Assembly: GCA_003255025.1 (NCBI GenBank)
Contig: QANY01007975.1
Location: 603,930 to 667,929 of the forward strand
Length of the DNA stretch: 64,000 bases
Source: Datisca glomerata
Lineage: Eukaryota > Streptophyta > Magnoliopsida > Cucurbitales > Datiscaceae
Direction of reading: 5' to 3'
The position numbers and the translations under genes are program-made. Of the stretch, positions 1 through 9,539 are shown piece by piece. The notes beneath the pieces are model-generated. The model saw only the letters and a program-made list of their open reading frames with translations. It was not told the DNA's origin and ran no database searches. Every line of letters begins with the position of its first letter. Positions within the stretch are counted from its first letter, which is position 1.

Positions 1-810
1 CCAATATCCCTCTACTTCCAGGAATAAAAAAATTATAAGTCTTACAACAAATTCAGAATACAAAAACCCTATCCTCCAACAAATAGATCCCAAAACACAT
101 GTTATAAATGTGTCTAACAGCACATTATGCTAGTAATTCTAAAGAAAAATTTAAAGAGAAAATAAATTATCTCTTGATAAAGAGATTCAATAGTAAATTT
201 TAAATTGTCTTTCCACAAATAATACATCTGAAACTAGTTTAGATAATGATGCTTTAGCTGATATTTATACTTCTAAATCTGATTCATCTTCTGACAATCC
301 AGAACGTTGTTGTACAACTAAAAACTGTAATATGACTTCATAAGCTAATTATTGGAAAGCCATTTTCGAGATGAATGGCCTTGCAATTGGTCAACTCAGT
401 ATCAATGTATTAACAGATACCTGACAAGCTATGCTTGACCTTGCTGACCAGATGACTAATCCATAAATAAAATTAAAATATTTGGAAAACGGTTATAAGA
501 GTCATACTTCAGAAGATGTCTTTCCAAGTCGTAATACATAAACTTATATGAGAGAAATTATGAGAAGATTACAGAATACGCCTACTACCGAAAAACCAAT
601 TATCATTCAAGATTTACAAATGAAAGTAAATATTTTGAAAACTTAATTAAAACAGTTATAAACTGCTTATCAAACAGATATAAAATAGTTACAAACTGTT
701 AACCACATCATATTTCAAGGCTTAAGAAATATGAGATAGCAATTATTTGCTAAAGGTAAAACACTTGCAGAAACACCTGAATGTTCTACCCAACCTGAAG
801 AAAATTAGTA
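1..810 (+). pseudogene. Endogenous pararetrovirus, left copy: coat-protein C-terminal region (broken)
   Basis: The three forward frames show pieces that match, in order, the coat-protein tail of the better-preserved copy at about 7.6-8.1 kb on the other strand. They include an acidic stretch rich in Asp/Ser, a Cys-Cys motif near 310, the segment around 400-420 that reads like QLSINVLTDT, and a coiled-coil-like Gln/Lys/Ile stretch at 600-700. In-frame stops occur repeatedly, for example near 340, 423 and 465, so no capsid protein can be made. Capsid with protease downstream is the caulimovirid gene order. The copy enters from the left window edge, so its 5' part is not visible. The match to the second copy is seen directly; the coat-protein role is inferred from position and the acidic, Cys-containing character. 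Confidence 0.7.
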
Positions 811-819
811 TTTATGTTT

Positions 820-1390
820 AATGAATAAAGTTACAATTCCAGGTCTGTGAGACAAGAAAGTAATGGTGTGGTGATGTGTCGAAATCTGTTGGTCAACAAT
901 AAAGTAACTGGGACCCTTTGGAAGATAGAATGGAAGGGGCGGCTTACGGCTCGGATTCTTCGGTTACTATAGAGCATGACACGTGGCAGAGAAAGGAGAA
1001 GACGACTCTTCATGGCTTGGGCTTGGTTTTTGAGTTGGACTCCTTCTTTGGGCTATTATCATGAACTTCCATCTCTTTTCTTTTCAATCTTAGCCTAATT
1101 GCATATTTTTTTTGAAAAACAATTAAAATTAAATATTTTCGAATCACAATATTTTTATATTAATTGCATGAAAATATGAATTAAAGTCTAATTTAATTTG
1201 ATAATTTTAACTAATTCAAGTGTATTTTCAAGCACTTATCACAACCCTCAACCAACTATTGCTATCTTGGCAATTCTAGCGTAAACTATAAACAAAACAT
1301 GAAAAATCAATTTGGAAGAAAAATTTAAAAATATTTCTAAAGTATTTTAAACAAACATTCAGTAAAAGATCATAACCGCTATCTGAATTA
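820..1390. other. Non-viral insert or diverged spacer between capsid and protease remnants
   Basis: In the right-hand viral copy capsid and protease are separated by only a few dozen bases. Here about 550 bases intervene. The part at 860-1080 is visibly richer in G+C than the flanks and the rest is AT-rich. I see no terminal repeats, coding frame or match elsewhere in the window. An inserted non-autonomous element is the simplest reading, but its ends are not defined. Confidence 0.35.
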
Positions 1391-1394
1391 TTTC

Positions 1395-1800
1395 AATCAC
1401 AACTCCCAAAATTACGTGTGACTGACATGAACTGTATTCGAGAAGGATTGATTCCTACCCAATATTTCCAGAAAACTACCCAATCTCTAACTAGCGCCAG
1501 TGGAAATACTATGCACCTAGAATTTAAATTACCAGAAGTTTATGTGTAATCAGGATATTTGCCTACCTACTACATTTTTTTACTTAAGAACATGAATCAG
1601 TGCATTATTTTAAGCACACCATTTTTATGTTTAATAATGCCTATACTACAATTGATACCTCAAGTATCCATTCTAATATTAATAAAAGACACATAGTATT
1701 TGAGTTTATTTCTAAACCGTATACTAAAGAGTATGATCAGATTAATGATCTTGTCGAGCATGAAGAACAGCAGATAAATTGTATTTCCTACAACTGAACA
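1395..1800 (+). pseudogene. Endogenous pararetrovirus, left copy: aspartic protease (broken)
   Basis: This corresponds to the retropepsin-like protease of the right copy (7083-7565, minus). The matching pieces are a segment reading like IREGLIPTQYFQKTTQSL at about 1435-1490 and one reading like TIDTSSIHSNINKR at about 1650-1690. The latter parallels IDTSSIDSNIDNR in the other copy. The catalytic Asp-Ser-Gly that precedes this segment in the right copy is not intact here. Frameshifts and a stop near 1547 break the frame. In caulimovirids this enzyme cleaves the polyprotein. The alignment is direct evidence; the enzyme family follows from the right copy's DSG motif. Confidence 0.7.
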
Positions 1801-1899
1801 TAGAATTCAACAATCTTCTTTGAAAAATAAGATTAAGATGGATTAAATATCCTTTACAGTACTTTTGGCCATTTACAATGGTCCTTCAGAATTTCTACA

Positions 1900-2120
1900 A
1901 CATTTATTAACCCGTATTTCTTGGTAACCCATATTTCTTAATTAGAGTTGCCTACTGTTTTGCTAAACAGATATTCAAGTAAGTTGTTCATAAGCTTTCC
2001 CCAAAACTGAAACCGATACTTGCTCCATGGCAATGTGTTTTATCAGTATTTGTCTTTGATATAAAAAATATCAAAGAAGACCAGAATTTCTAACCTGTGA
2101 ATACTTGCCGGGTTCTTGAA
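1900..2120 (+). pseudogene. Endogenous pararetrovirus, left copy: RNase H tail after loss of reverse transcriptase
   Basis: The segment at 1950-2110 matches the end of RNase H in the right copy (about 5640-5790, minus). The shared part includes the stretch around Phe-Asp-Ile and Ile-Lys. Nothing between about 1850 and 1940 corresponds to the reverse transcriptase and most of RNase H, which take more than 1 kb in the right copy. The left copy therefore has a large internal deletion joining the end of the protease region to the RNase H tail. Stops and frameshifts are present as well. Confidence 0.6.
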
Positions 2121-2700
2121 TAATAGAAAGCAAGATCAAAGAGGCCAAGCCAATAATAAAAATCATGGCCAAAGAGGCCAAGCCAAAGGTAATTTTAACA
2201 ACATTACTTAAATAGTAAAATAAAGGCTTATTCTAGAAAAACTTGCTAGAAATGTCTTTCTTTCAATATAACTACAAAACTAGTAAATCAAAGGCTTCTT
2301 TTAACATAATTGTTAAAGATGACCTTCTACTATCTGAACAAAATCAACGAACGGAATCAATGAAGAAACAATTCTCTTCATTACAACAAACCAGTATATT
2401 TTTACCAGAATAACTGGCAAAATAGTTTATCAGTCAAAAAACAGTTATTGGAATTAAATTCCTTTACCTAATTTTACTATCAATATCTAGTCTATTTATC
2501 CATATTTCTCCCTAATTGGATTAGCAGACAAACGAGCTCCCCATTTGGTTTCTCGTTTGGGGGGGGGGGGGGGGGGGGGNGGGGGGGGGGAGGGGGGATA
2601 TCAACGATGGAAAGTTAAAAATAATGATATCAGAAAAAATAAAAGAATTAGAAAATATCATATGACAGAAGACTTCCACTATCTTCAACAAAGAAAAGTC
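2120..2700 (+). pseudogene. Endogenous pararetrovirus, left copy: downstream region, decayed
   Basis: AT-rich sequence between the RNase H remnant and the promoter, at the position of the 3' region of the viral genome. Repeated Gln/Lys/Asn-rich pieces occur in several frames, without an open frame. A short local direct repeat (caaagaggccaagccaa) occurs at about 2136 and 2173. Assignment to the virus rests on position relative to the right copy's 4.4-5.5 kb region. Confidence 0.45.
2559..2597. repeat. Poly-G run with a single N at 2580
   Basis: About 31 G on both sides of one N, then a and six more G. It sits inside the viral remnant where no G run is expected. A matching poly-C run with an N is at 22579-22603. 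This looks like an assembly or gap-filling artefact. Any ORF crossing it is not real. Confidence 0.85.
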
Positions 2701-2965
2701 AAGTGGGCATAAGCAGACAAATCTATTTTTAATAAAGTAGATGCCCACTACCATTACAGGACAAAACTACTTTTCATAAAGTAGATTCCCACGATCAACA
2801 GTGAAAGCATAAAAGGAAAAATCTACTTTTAATAAAACGTACTCACACTACTAGAAGCGATAAAAAGATAAGGACGAATGACTCCACCTGTCTAGGACAC
2901 GCAACCTTATTTGTCTTATTTTTTGTATTATAAAAGGGAAGCCTCACCCTTTGTTGAAAGAGATT
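2700..2965 (+). promoter_or_regulatory. Pararetroviral-type promoter, left copy
   Basis: A TATA box (TATAAAAGGG) lies at about 2930. Upstream, a short motif centred on ACTTTT-ATAAAGTAGAT with CCCAC is repeated at least twice between 2725 and 2800. The same motif array, followed by an AAGGATGAACGACTC-like block and a TATA box, is present in reverse orientation at 4110-4330. A CT-rich leader follows at 2985-3080. Conservation of the whole layout between two diverged copies supports a transcriptional promoter of the caulimovirid intergenic region. Its activity cannot be judged from sequence. Confidence 0.6.
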
Positions 2966-3208
2966 CGAGTTTCATCAGGCATTAAGATACTCACTCTCTC
3001 TTTAAATTATGTACTCCCTCTCTCTAATAATACATTTGAAGTTTTTTCATAGTTCTTCTTCCTCTGCACTTCTCCTGCTCCTCCTTCCCGATTAACGCTA
3101 ACATATCTCCTACTTTATACTGACTATAAGTTTAACCTTCTTGTTATTAATTTTATATTTAAACTTTGCATTGGCCGAAAAGCCACCACAACCACCTAAA
3201 TAGTAACT

Positions 3209-3901
3209 TATGAGACCATGTTTGTAGTAATTTGAAATTAATATAATGTTTAATATGACCCTTAATATTCATGATCCTAGCTAACTAGGAGAGCACTTCA
3301 TGTGTGATTGGTGAGGTTGAAGGAGTACTCAATGTGTGTCTGGTAAGGATAAAGGAATATTTAATATGCAGTTAGTTGGACGTCATCCAAGTCGTGTTGT
3401 GGTTAGGTCCGTGAAACAGGGATTGCGTTAGGATCGTTGACCCATGTAAAATGTTGATAGACGTGCTAGCTATGAGTTACTCTGTTCGTTGGATTAACTA
3501 AGTGAATATTGGTTAGCCTCCTCACTTCACTTAGTAGGTGCGACCATCTTGGAGGCTAACCAACCCACACCTACTATGTGAAGTGAGGAGGCTAACCAAT
3601 ATACACCTAGTTAATCCAAAGAACAGAGTAACTCATAGCTAGCACATCTGTCAACATTTTACATGGGTCAATGGTCTTAACGCAATCCTTACTCAACGGA
3701 CCTTACTAATACGGGACTTGGGTGACGTCCCACTAATTATTCATTGACTGTTCCTCAAACTTATTGGATGTACATTAATTTCCCTTTCAACCTCAGTAGT
3801 GACATATTGAGTGCTCCTATAGTTATCATGGATCATGAATCCTGAGGGTCATAGTAATGGTTATATTAAATTCAAATTATGGCATACATGGTCTTATGAA
3901 C
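3209..3901. repeat. Long imperfect inverted repeat at the centre of the two viral copies
   Basis: Bases 3209-3548 match the reverse complement of about 3556-3901. The best core is 3441-3540 against 3568-3668, where long blocks such as gctagctatgagttactctg pair with only scattered mismatches. The unpaired centre is about 20-30 bases. A 12-base block (ggaggctaacca) is repeated within the right arm at 3551 and 3587, so alternative pairings exist. Outside the arms the pairing continues at lower identity into the two promoter regions. The inverted repeat is therefore the core of a larger tail-to-tail palindrome. If transcribed it would form a hairpin. Confidence 0.9.
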
Positions 3902-4099
3902 AATTACTGTTTAAACTAAGGGAAGAATACTTACTAGTTAGGGAGCTTTGCAGGACTCCAGATAGAGCCTCAACTATAATATTCTTCTAGAATATATTTA
4001 CAGGTAGATATATAAATTTAGAGATAGAGAACTTAGAGAGAGAATGTAGAGAAAAGGGATAGAATATTATTAATTTTAGAACACATGAGCGCTCTGCCT

Positions 4100-4330
4100 T
4101 CAAAAAATGGTGACGCTTCTTTTTATACTACAAAAAGTAAATATATAGGAAAAAGAAAGATAAGGTGGCGTATCCTGAATGATTTAGAGTCGTTCATCCT
4201 TATCTTCTTTATTCTACGAAGTGGGAATCTACTTTTATGAAAAGTAGATTTGTCCTTTTCTGATAATGGGTAGCTACTTTATGAAAGTAGTTGTGTCATC
4301 TTCTGTGAGTGGGAGACGTCATGTTGATAA
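4100..4330 (-). promoter_or_regulatory. Pararetroviral-type promoter, right copy
   Basis: Read on the minus strand, tandem ACTTTCATAAAGTAG-type motifs at about 4225-4300 are followed by GGATGAACGACTC near 4195 and a TATA box (GTATAAAAAG) at about 4115-4125. The order is the same as in the plus-strand copy at 2700-2965. The transcript would run left into the shared inverted repeat, after a leader that contains CTCTCTCT near 4050. Confidence 0.6.
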
Positions 4331-4389
4331 TGGGAGACAAGATTATTCATTTGCTTTACCCTTATTGTCTTGTTCCTATTTGTCTTGTT

Positions 4390-5560
4390 CCATCTTTTCA
4401 AAGATTACCGTTGTTAGAGAATCCTAAAAATCTGAAATAGTAGGGTCAGATGACTCTGGTTCTTGGCTTTCTCTAGCCAGAATACTGAATGTATTGTCAT
4501 CATGGTTAGATCCTGCTTGAATACTTACTGATTTCATAGATGTGTCTTCTGGAATAAGGGCATGGAAGAATTGCTCATAATCCATGGTTTTGATAAGTAA
4601 ATCATTTTCTGTAATATCATGAAATTTCTTTTTTAATTTGGTTTCAGCATTGATAAAGGGATTTCCTGATGGTGCTGGAAGGGCCTTAGGGATAACATGA
4701 ATACAAGCTTGGGAATGAGCTTTAATAGCTTTAATTAATTATGGTAAATTGGGGTTCATGTCCTTGTCCCACCATTTGGTATAAAAGATTTGTATGAGTC
4801 GTGAGATCTTGTTCTGGTAATCACATTGTAGATCCCATTTCTAAATCCATGGGATACTGAACCGGATACTGAAATAGGCTAATGATTTGGTTATTGACAT
4901 ATCTTTATTTCCTGATAAACGAATTTAGGTAGACTACCAATCTACAAATGTTGTTTGAATGTGTTCTGGTAATGTCTCGAAAGTTATTCCAAAATTTTCC
5001 CACCATACTATAAACCAATTCGGTAGGTCATTATGTAAAACTTCGGGACAGATTCAGATAAACCATGTATGGTTATGAACTAGATTCTGGCAATAGAACA
5101 TATAGGTAAAGGAATCTATATAATCCCAATATCTATATTTGATTTCTTTATTACTGATTTCGAGACTGCGGGTTGTGTGTGGATGTATGCCCCATTGGTT
5201 GATAGGCATAATATTCCTAATTTTAGCCTTACTAAAAGTAAATGGGCTAGTATTTTTGTTTGGATCATGAAGAGTATGTTTGATCTCCATGGCTGTTGTT
5301 TCTATGATGATCGCCTCATTGATATATCTATACTGGTCAAAATGATGGGGAAATTGATGACTTGAAAGGTATCTCTTTTTAATTTCCCATGGATATGTCA
5401 TCCATTGTCCATATGCTATTTTAATGAAGAGAATTTCCTCTTCTATGTTATTGTTACGAGTATAATATTCTAGTAACAGAAGGACAGCTTTAGCAGTTTT
5501 GCTAGAAGAAGCCTCTTTAAAACTGAGAAATTCTCAATGCCAGAAAATATCATCTTGTTT
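4390..5560 (-). pseudogene. Endogenous pararetrovirus, right copy: C-terminal region of unknown function
   Basis: Downstream of RNase H on the minus strand lies a coding-like region. Its longest clean piece is 115 residues (5054-5401), rich in Tyr, Trp and His, with segments such as MTYPWEIKKRYLSSHQFPHH and KYRYWDYIDSFTYMFY. Further pieces continue to an Asp/Ser-rich end near 4430. Stops and frameshifts separate the pieces. Similar aromatic-rich regions after RNase H occur in endogenous caulimovirid sequences of plants, but I cannot name a domain. It may be a second ORF of the virus or the tail of the polyprotein. The promoter follows at once, which fits the end of the viral coding region. 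Confidence 0.55.
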
Positions 5561-6020
5561 ACTGTTAGTACTGGTAGAATTTCCTCTGCCTTGGACTCGG
5601 TCGCGACCACGATTTCTATTACTCATGATGATCCCAATAAATATTCATGGCTTAGAAAGTCAAGTAAAAATTTTTGTTCACCTTTGATATATTCAATATC
5701 AAAGTCAAACACTGATAATATACTTTGCCAAGAGGCAAATATATGTTTAGATGCGAGATTTTGAACATCTTTTCTGAATATCTATTTTGCTGCAGAGCAA
5801 TTAACTCTAATTAAAAAAATATTGATTAAGAAGATCATTCTGAAATTTTAATACACATTTAATAATGGATAAACATTCATGTTTAATAATAGGATATTTT
5901 AAAGCTTATCCTTTCCAAATTCCTGAAGTAAAATGAAGGAGTTCTTCTTTTTTGTTGTTAGGATTAATCTGTTTAAGAATTCCTCCATAGCCCTTATCGG
6001 AGGCATCTGTTTCTACAATC
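5560..6020 (-). pseudogene. Endogenous pararetrovirus, right copy: RNase H domain (broken)
   Basis: The minus strand at about 5960-6010 reads like ETDASDKGYGGILKQ, the RNase H block that carries a catalytic Asp in the TDAS motif. Further on (about 5650-5710) comes FDIEYIKGEQ and then the DFLS-type end that closes retroviral RNase H. The domain would degrade the RNA template during reverse transcription. Frame changes and stops lie between the motifs. It follows the reverse transcriptase directly, as in all Caulimoviridae. Confidence 0.75.
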
Positions 6021-6249
6021 TTTTTCCAATTTGGTTTTGGTAGAGATTAACAGTAAAATTGTTTAATTTTTTATTTTATTCTCTTGACTGCGAGAATGTT
6101 CAGTAGACTAAGATAAGTAGCTATTTTTAAGTCTGGTATTGCGAATAGAAGTATCTTAAGATAACTGTGGATAAAAGTCTCTAATATAATTAAGACTTTC
6201 TAAAAAAATTTGTAATTGAGTTTTATCTTTAATTTCACAAGAAATCTAG

Positions 6250-6890
6250 TGACAAACTCTATACTTCTATTAATAGGAATAATAGTTTCATTACTGATAG
6301 CCCTAAAAATATGACTTTTGTCTGAAAAAGTTTTATTTTAGGGGCAGAGATAACTAGTCCATTTTTTATAATAACATACTTAAATATGTTTAAATGTTTA
6401 AAATGATGGTTAATAGAGGATGATAAAATTAACACATCATCAATATAAAAAATAATGAATTCTGTATAAGCAATAAAGAAATCATTCATAATATGCTAGA
6501 ATTTAGAAGTACCATTATTAACATCAAAAGGTAAAACGTTCCATTCATAGTGGCTCAATGGTACTGTAAAGGCAATTTTTTACCTATCCTGTTCAACTAT
6601 TTGTATTTGCCAAAATCCTGAATTAAAATCAAATTTAGAAAATACTACAGAGTCATGTAGTCTATTTAAAATATCTATCTTATTCGGTATGGGATACCTA
6701 ATCCATTGTAAGGCATCATTAAGAGGTTTATAGTTAATAACCAAATGAGGTTGACCTCTTTCAATTTCTTCATTTTTATAAACATAGACTGCAGTACAAC
6801 TCCAAGGGAAGTGGCTAGGTCTAATTAAGTTTTTCTGTAAAAGGGATTTAATTTCTGTATTACACATCTCTAAATATTATGTCTTCATCT
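6250..6890 (-). pseudogene. Endogenous pararetrovirus, right copy: reverse transcriptase (broken)
   Basis: Two open pieces cover most of a reverse transcriptase. The first (6580-6867) has the VINYKPLNDA block and then KFDFNSGFWQIQI, which contains the first catalytic Asp of the palm. The second (6259-6489) has FYIDDVLIL with the YIDD active-site motif at 6433-6444. A frameshift or stop separates them near 6490-6580. YIDD and the SGFWQI block are typical of Caulimoviridae and distinguish it from Ty1/copia (YVDD) elsewhere in the window. The two aspartates of YIDD are preserved, but the reading frame is not. Confidence 0.88.
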
Positions 6891-7082
6891 GACTAGGTCA
6901 AGATTTAGTAGGAATATATTTTTCATTAAAATCCTGATGATAAGAAAGAAAAATGATATGCTTTTTTCTATTCCAAAAGCATTAAGAATATAACTACAAA
7001 TTTCTGTTTGAAATTCATGTAAAATGATTTAAATTTTATTCTGTATTGAGAGTTGTTGTATTATTTGATCAATTGTAAGAAA

Positions 7083-7565
7083 TTAAATTTCTTTCTCAAT
7101 AAAATTTATTACTTTCTCTTTGTTCTGAACTAGGACTTTTATTTGATCTAGTTCTTTGGTGTAAGGTGTTGTTATGAACTCAAAAGTAATATTCCTGTTA
7201 TCAATATTAGAATCAATACTAGAAGTATCAATTCTAGTAATAGGCATTAAAAGACATAAAAATGGTGTGCCTAAAATGATGCTCTGGGTCATGTTTCTAA
7301 TTAAAAAAAATATTGTTGGTGAGCAAATACCTTGCTTACAAATTAGTACTTCAGGTATTTTGTACTGGACACACATAGAATTACCACTAGCACTAGTTAG
7401 TGACTCGGTAGTTTTCTGAAAATATTTTGTTGGGATTAATCCCTCATGAACGCAGTTCATGTTAGCACCACTATCAACTAAGGTGATGACATGTTTAATA
7501 ATAAAATATGGTTTTATAACTAAAGTAATTTTAGTATACCATTTTTGGAAAGTGGCTTTGTTCAT
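7083..7565 (-). pseudogene. Endogenous pararetrovirus, right copy: aspartic protease
   Basis: An open stretch of 160 codons. It contains a hydrophobic strand and then LVDSGANMNC, with the catalytic Asp-Ser-Gly at residue 31 (about 7470-7475). A later IILGTPFL corresponds to the second conserved block of retropepsins (hydrophobic-hydrophobic-Gly). It is the best preserved piece of the viral copy. It lies between capsid and reverse transcriptase, the expected place, and its C-terminal part matches the left copy at 1650-1800. The enzyme would process the polyprotein as a homodimer. As part of a broken polyprotein it is unlikely to be made. Confidence 0.85.
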
Positions 7566-7599
7566 GAGAGTAAATAAGGGTGATGATCTTTATCCTTCA

Positions 7600-9530
7600 T
7601 ATAATTCTCCTAGGGTGAAGAAGATTCAGGATCAGTAATAGGGTTTTACCCTTGGAAGAAGGCTTCTGTTGAAGAGTTTGAATAACATGGAAAAGAAATT
7701 GATGAGTAGTCTGTAATTGCTTTATCTCGGTTTTAATGATGGTAATCTCCATATTTAAATCAGAGATAGTTACAGGTTTTTCCAGAGTAGAATTCTGATG
7801 TATACAATTCATGACTTCTTTCATATTCTAGTTTCCATTAGAAATGACATCTGATGTAGCATAGGTTTTGTAACAGGTTTCTATGAATCTTAGCTTCATC
7901 TCAGGGTTTGTTATTTGGTCAGCTGTTTGGAGAATAGATCTTTGAGTGTCAGTTAAAACATTGATACTAGGTTGGCCAATATCAAGACCGTTCATCTCAA
8001 CAATGGCTTTCTATGGCTTCAGTTAACATGTTGCAGGTTTTGGAAGAGCAACAAGCCTGTTCAGGTTTTTCAGAAGAGCCTGTATCAAAGGAATAGATTT
8101 CAGCTAAATCTTCTTCAGAACCATATTCAGTAGTGCTATCTTTATCAGAAAAACAGTTTAAGATTTTCTGTTTGCCTTCTTCATCTAAAGATATTTCGTT
8201 AAGTTTCTGTTTAAACTTAGATTTGCACTCATTAGTATAATGTCCTGTAGCTCCACATTTGAAACACTTAATTTGGGATTTATCCTTTTTAGGATATGCT
8301 TTTCTTTTACTGGTATGTTTTCTAGGTTCATTCCTATAGTCATGTCTATACATCTTACAGGAGGAGTACTTCTTATAATGTTTAGATTTCTTATAAGGCT
8401 TAGGTCTTTGAGAAGAAGATGGATACTAGATTTTGGTGTCATAAGCAAATTGTTCACAAAATTCACCTAATTCCTTTCCGTTTGTTAGATTCTGATGTTT
8501 CATCATCAGCTGAAGTTTCATGTCATTGCATTAGGCTAATCCTTTTTCAATGACAATTCCTATAAGATGCCATAAGTATACTGGTTATAAGGTATATATT
8601 TGTGATCATGTTTATCCCTAAGTTTCATTCTGATTTTTTCTTCAAAAATGAGGAAGACCATCGATGAACTTAGGCTTCCAATGATCACTGTTGGCGTTAG
8701 ATCGTTACATAACCTTCATTAAGAAAACATCCTTATACCATCTAAAATGGGTTAATGAAGGGCATCTGAGGTTCTATAAGATCTCTACATGTCTATCTGT
8801 ATTAGTAACTTCTATTCCTAAGAAATGGTGTTTGATGGCTTAAACTAAGGTGTAACAAGCATCTTCCTTAGGTGTTTCAGTACGAGTAAGATGATTAGTC
8901 TCTATTTTAATGGCACCAAGGATTTCATCTCTTTGGGTTTGGTTGAGAGAGTTGTCCCACGATCCGTTAAGAATGCCAGTAAGCCATTTACAATGAAATG
9001 ACAGATTTGATGATCGGTATTATCATTCTATTTACAAACTGAAACATACATAATCATCTGATGTATGGTTTCAAAAACTTGATATTCGGTTTTACCATCT
9101 ATATTCCATTCATAAATGGTTTTCCCATGATACGATCTTTGGGTGTGGAGGAAGTCTTCTTCATATAGTATGTCCTGTGGTGTACGTCAATGATAGTAAT
9201 AACGACCTGGTCCAATTTAGGCCATACAAGCTGTAGGTCATCTAGAATACGAAATTTTATTGATGGTATCATCAAAATTTTCTAATTGTCCAAAATCTGG
9301 GAGAGAGAGTACTCTTCTCTTTCATCTTCGACAGGAGCTAATGAATCTTCTTGATTCATCATATTGATTTGTCCTGAGATTTCTGGTTGAGAAATCTTAT
9401 GATCTTTTATGTTCCCAATAAGAGTCTCCATAAAATCTTCTTCTTTTTTGTTGGATTTTAACTTGAAATCATGGACTTTAAAGGGAGGTTTGATGTTAAC
9501 AGATTGGAAGTCTATGGGTTTTAGGTCCAC
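7600..9530 (-). pseudogene. Endogenous pararetrovirus, right copy: coat protein with CCHC zinc knuckle (broken)
   Basis: The minus strand carries, from 9530 downward, an acidic Gln/Glu-rich start, then a core with several stops and frame changes. A basic stretch (RKHTSKRKAYPKKDKSQ) follows, directly before the knuckle CFKCGATGHYTNEC (8225-8266, spacing C-X2-C-X4-H-X4-C). After it comes an acidic Glu/Asp/Ser tail with a Cys-Cys pair (about 8000-8130) and a coiled-coil-like segment near 7600-7824. A basic region plus knuckle plus acidic tail is the caulimovirid capsid signature; the knuckle packages the nucleic acid. Multiple stops between 8500 and 9280 make it a pseudogene. Confidence 0.82.
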
Positions 9531-9539
9531 ATGTTTTTG

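Noticed and set aside
2521..2754. Frame with a run of Pro next to an unknown residue
   Set aside because: Created by the poly-G/N artefact.
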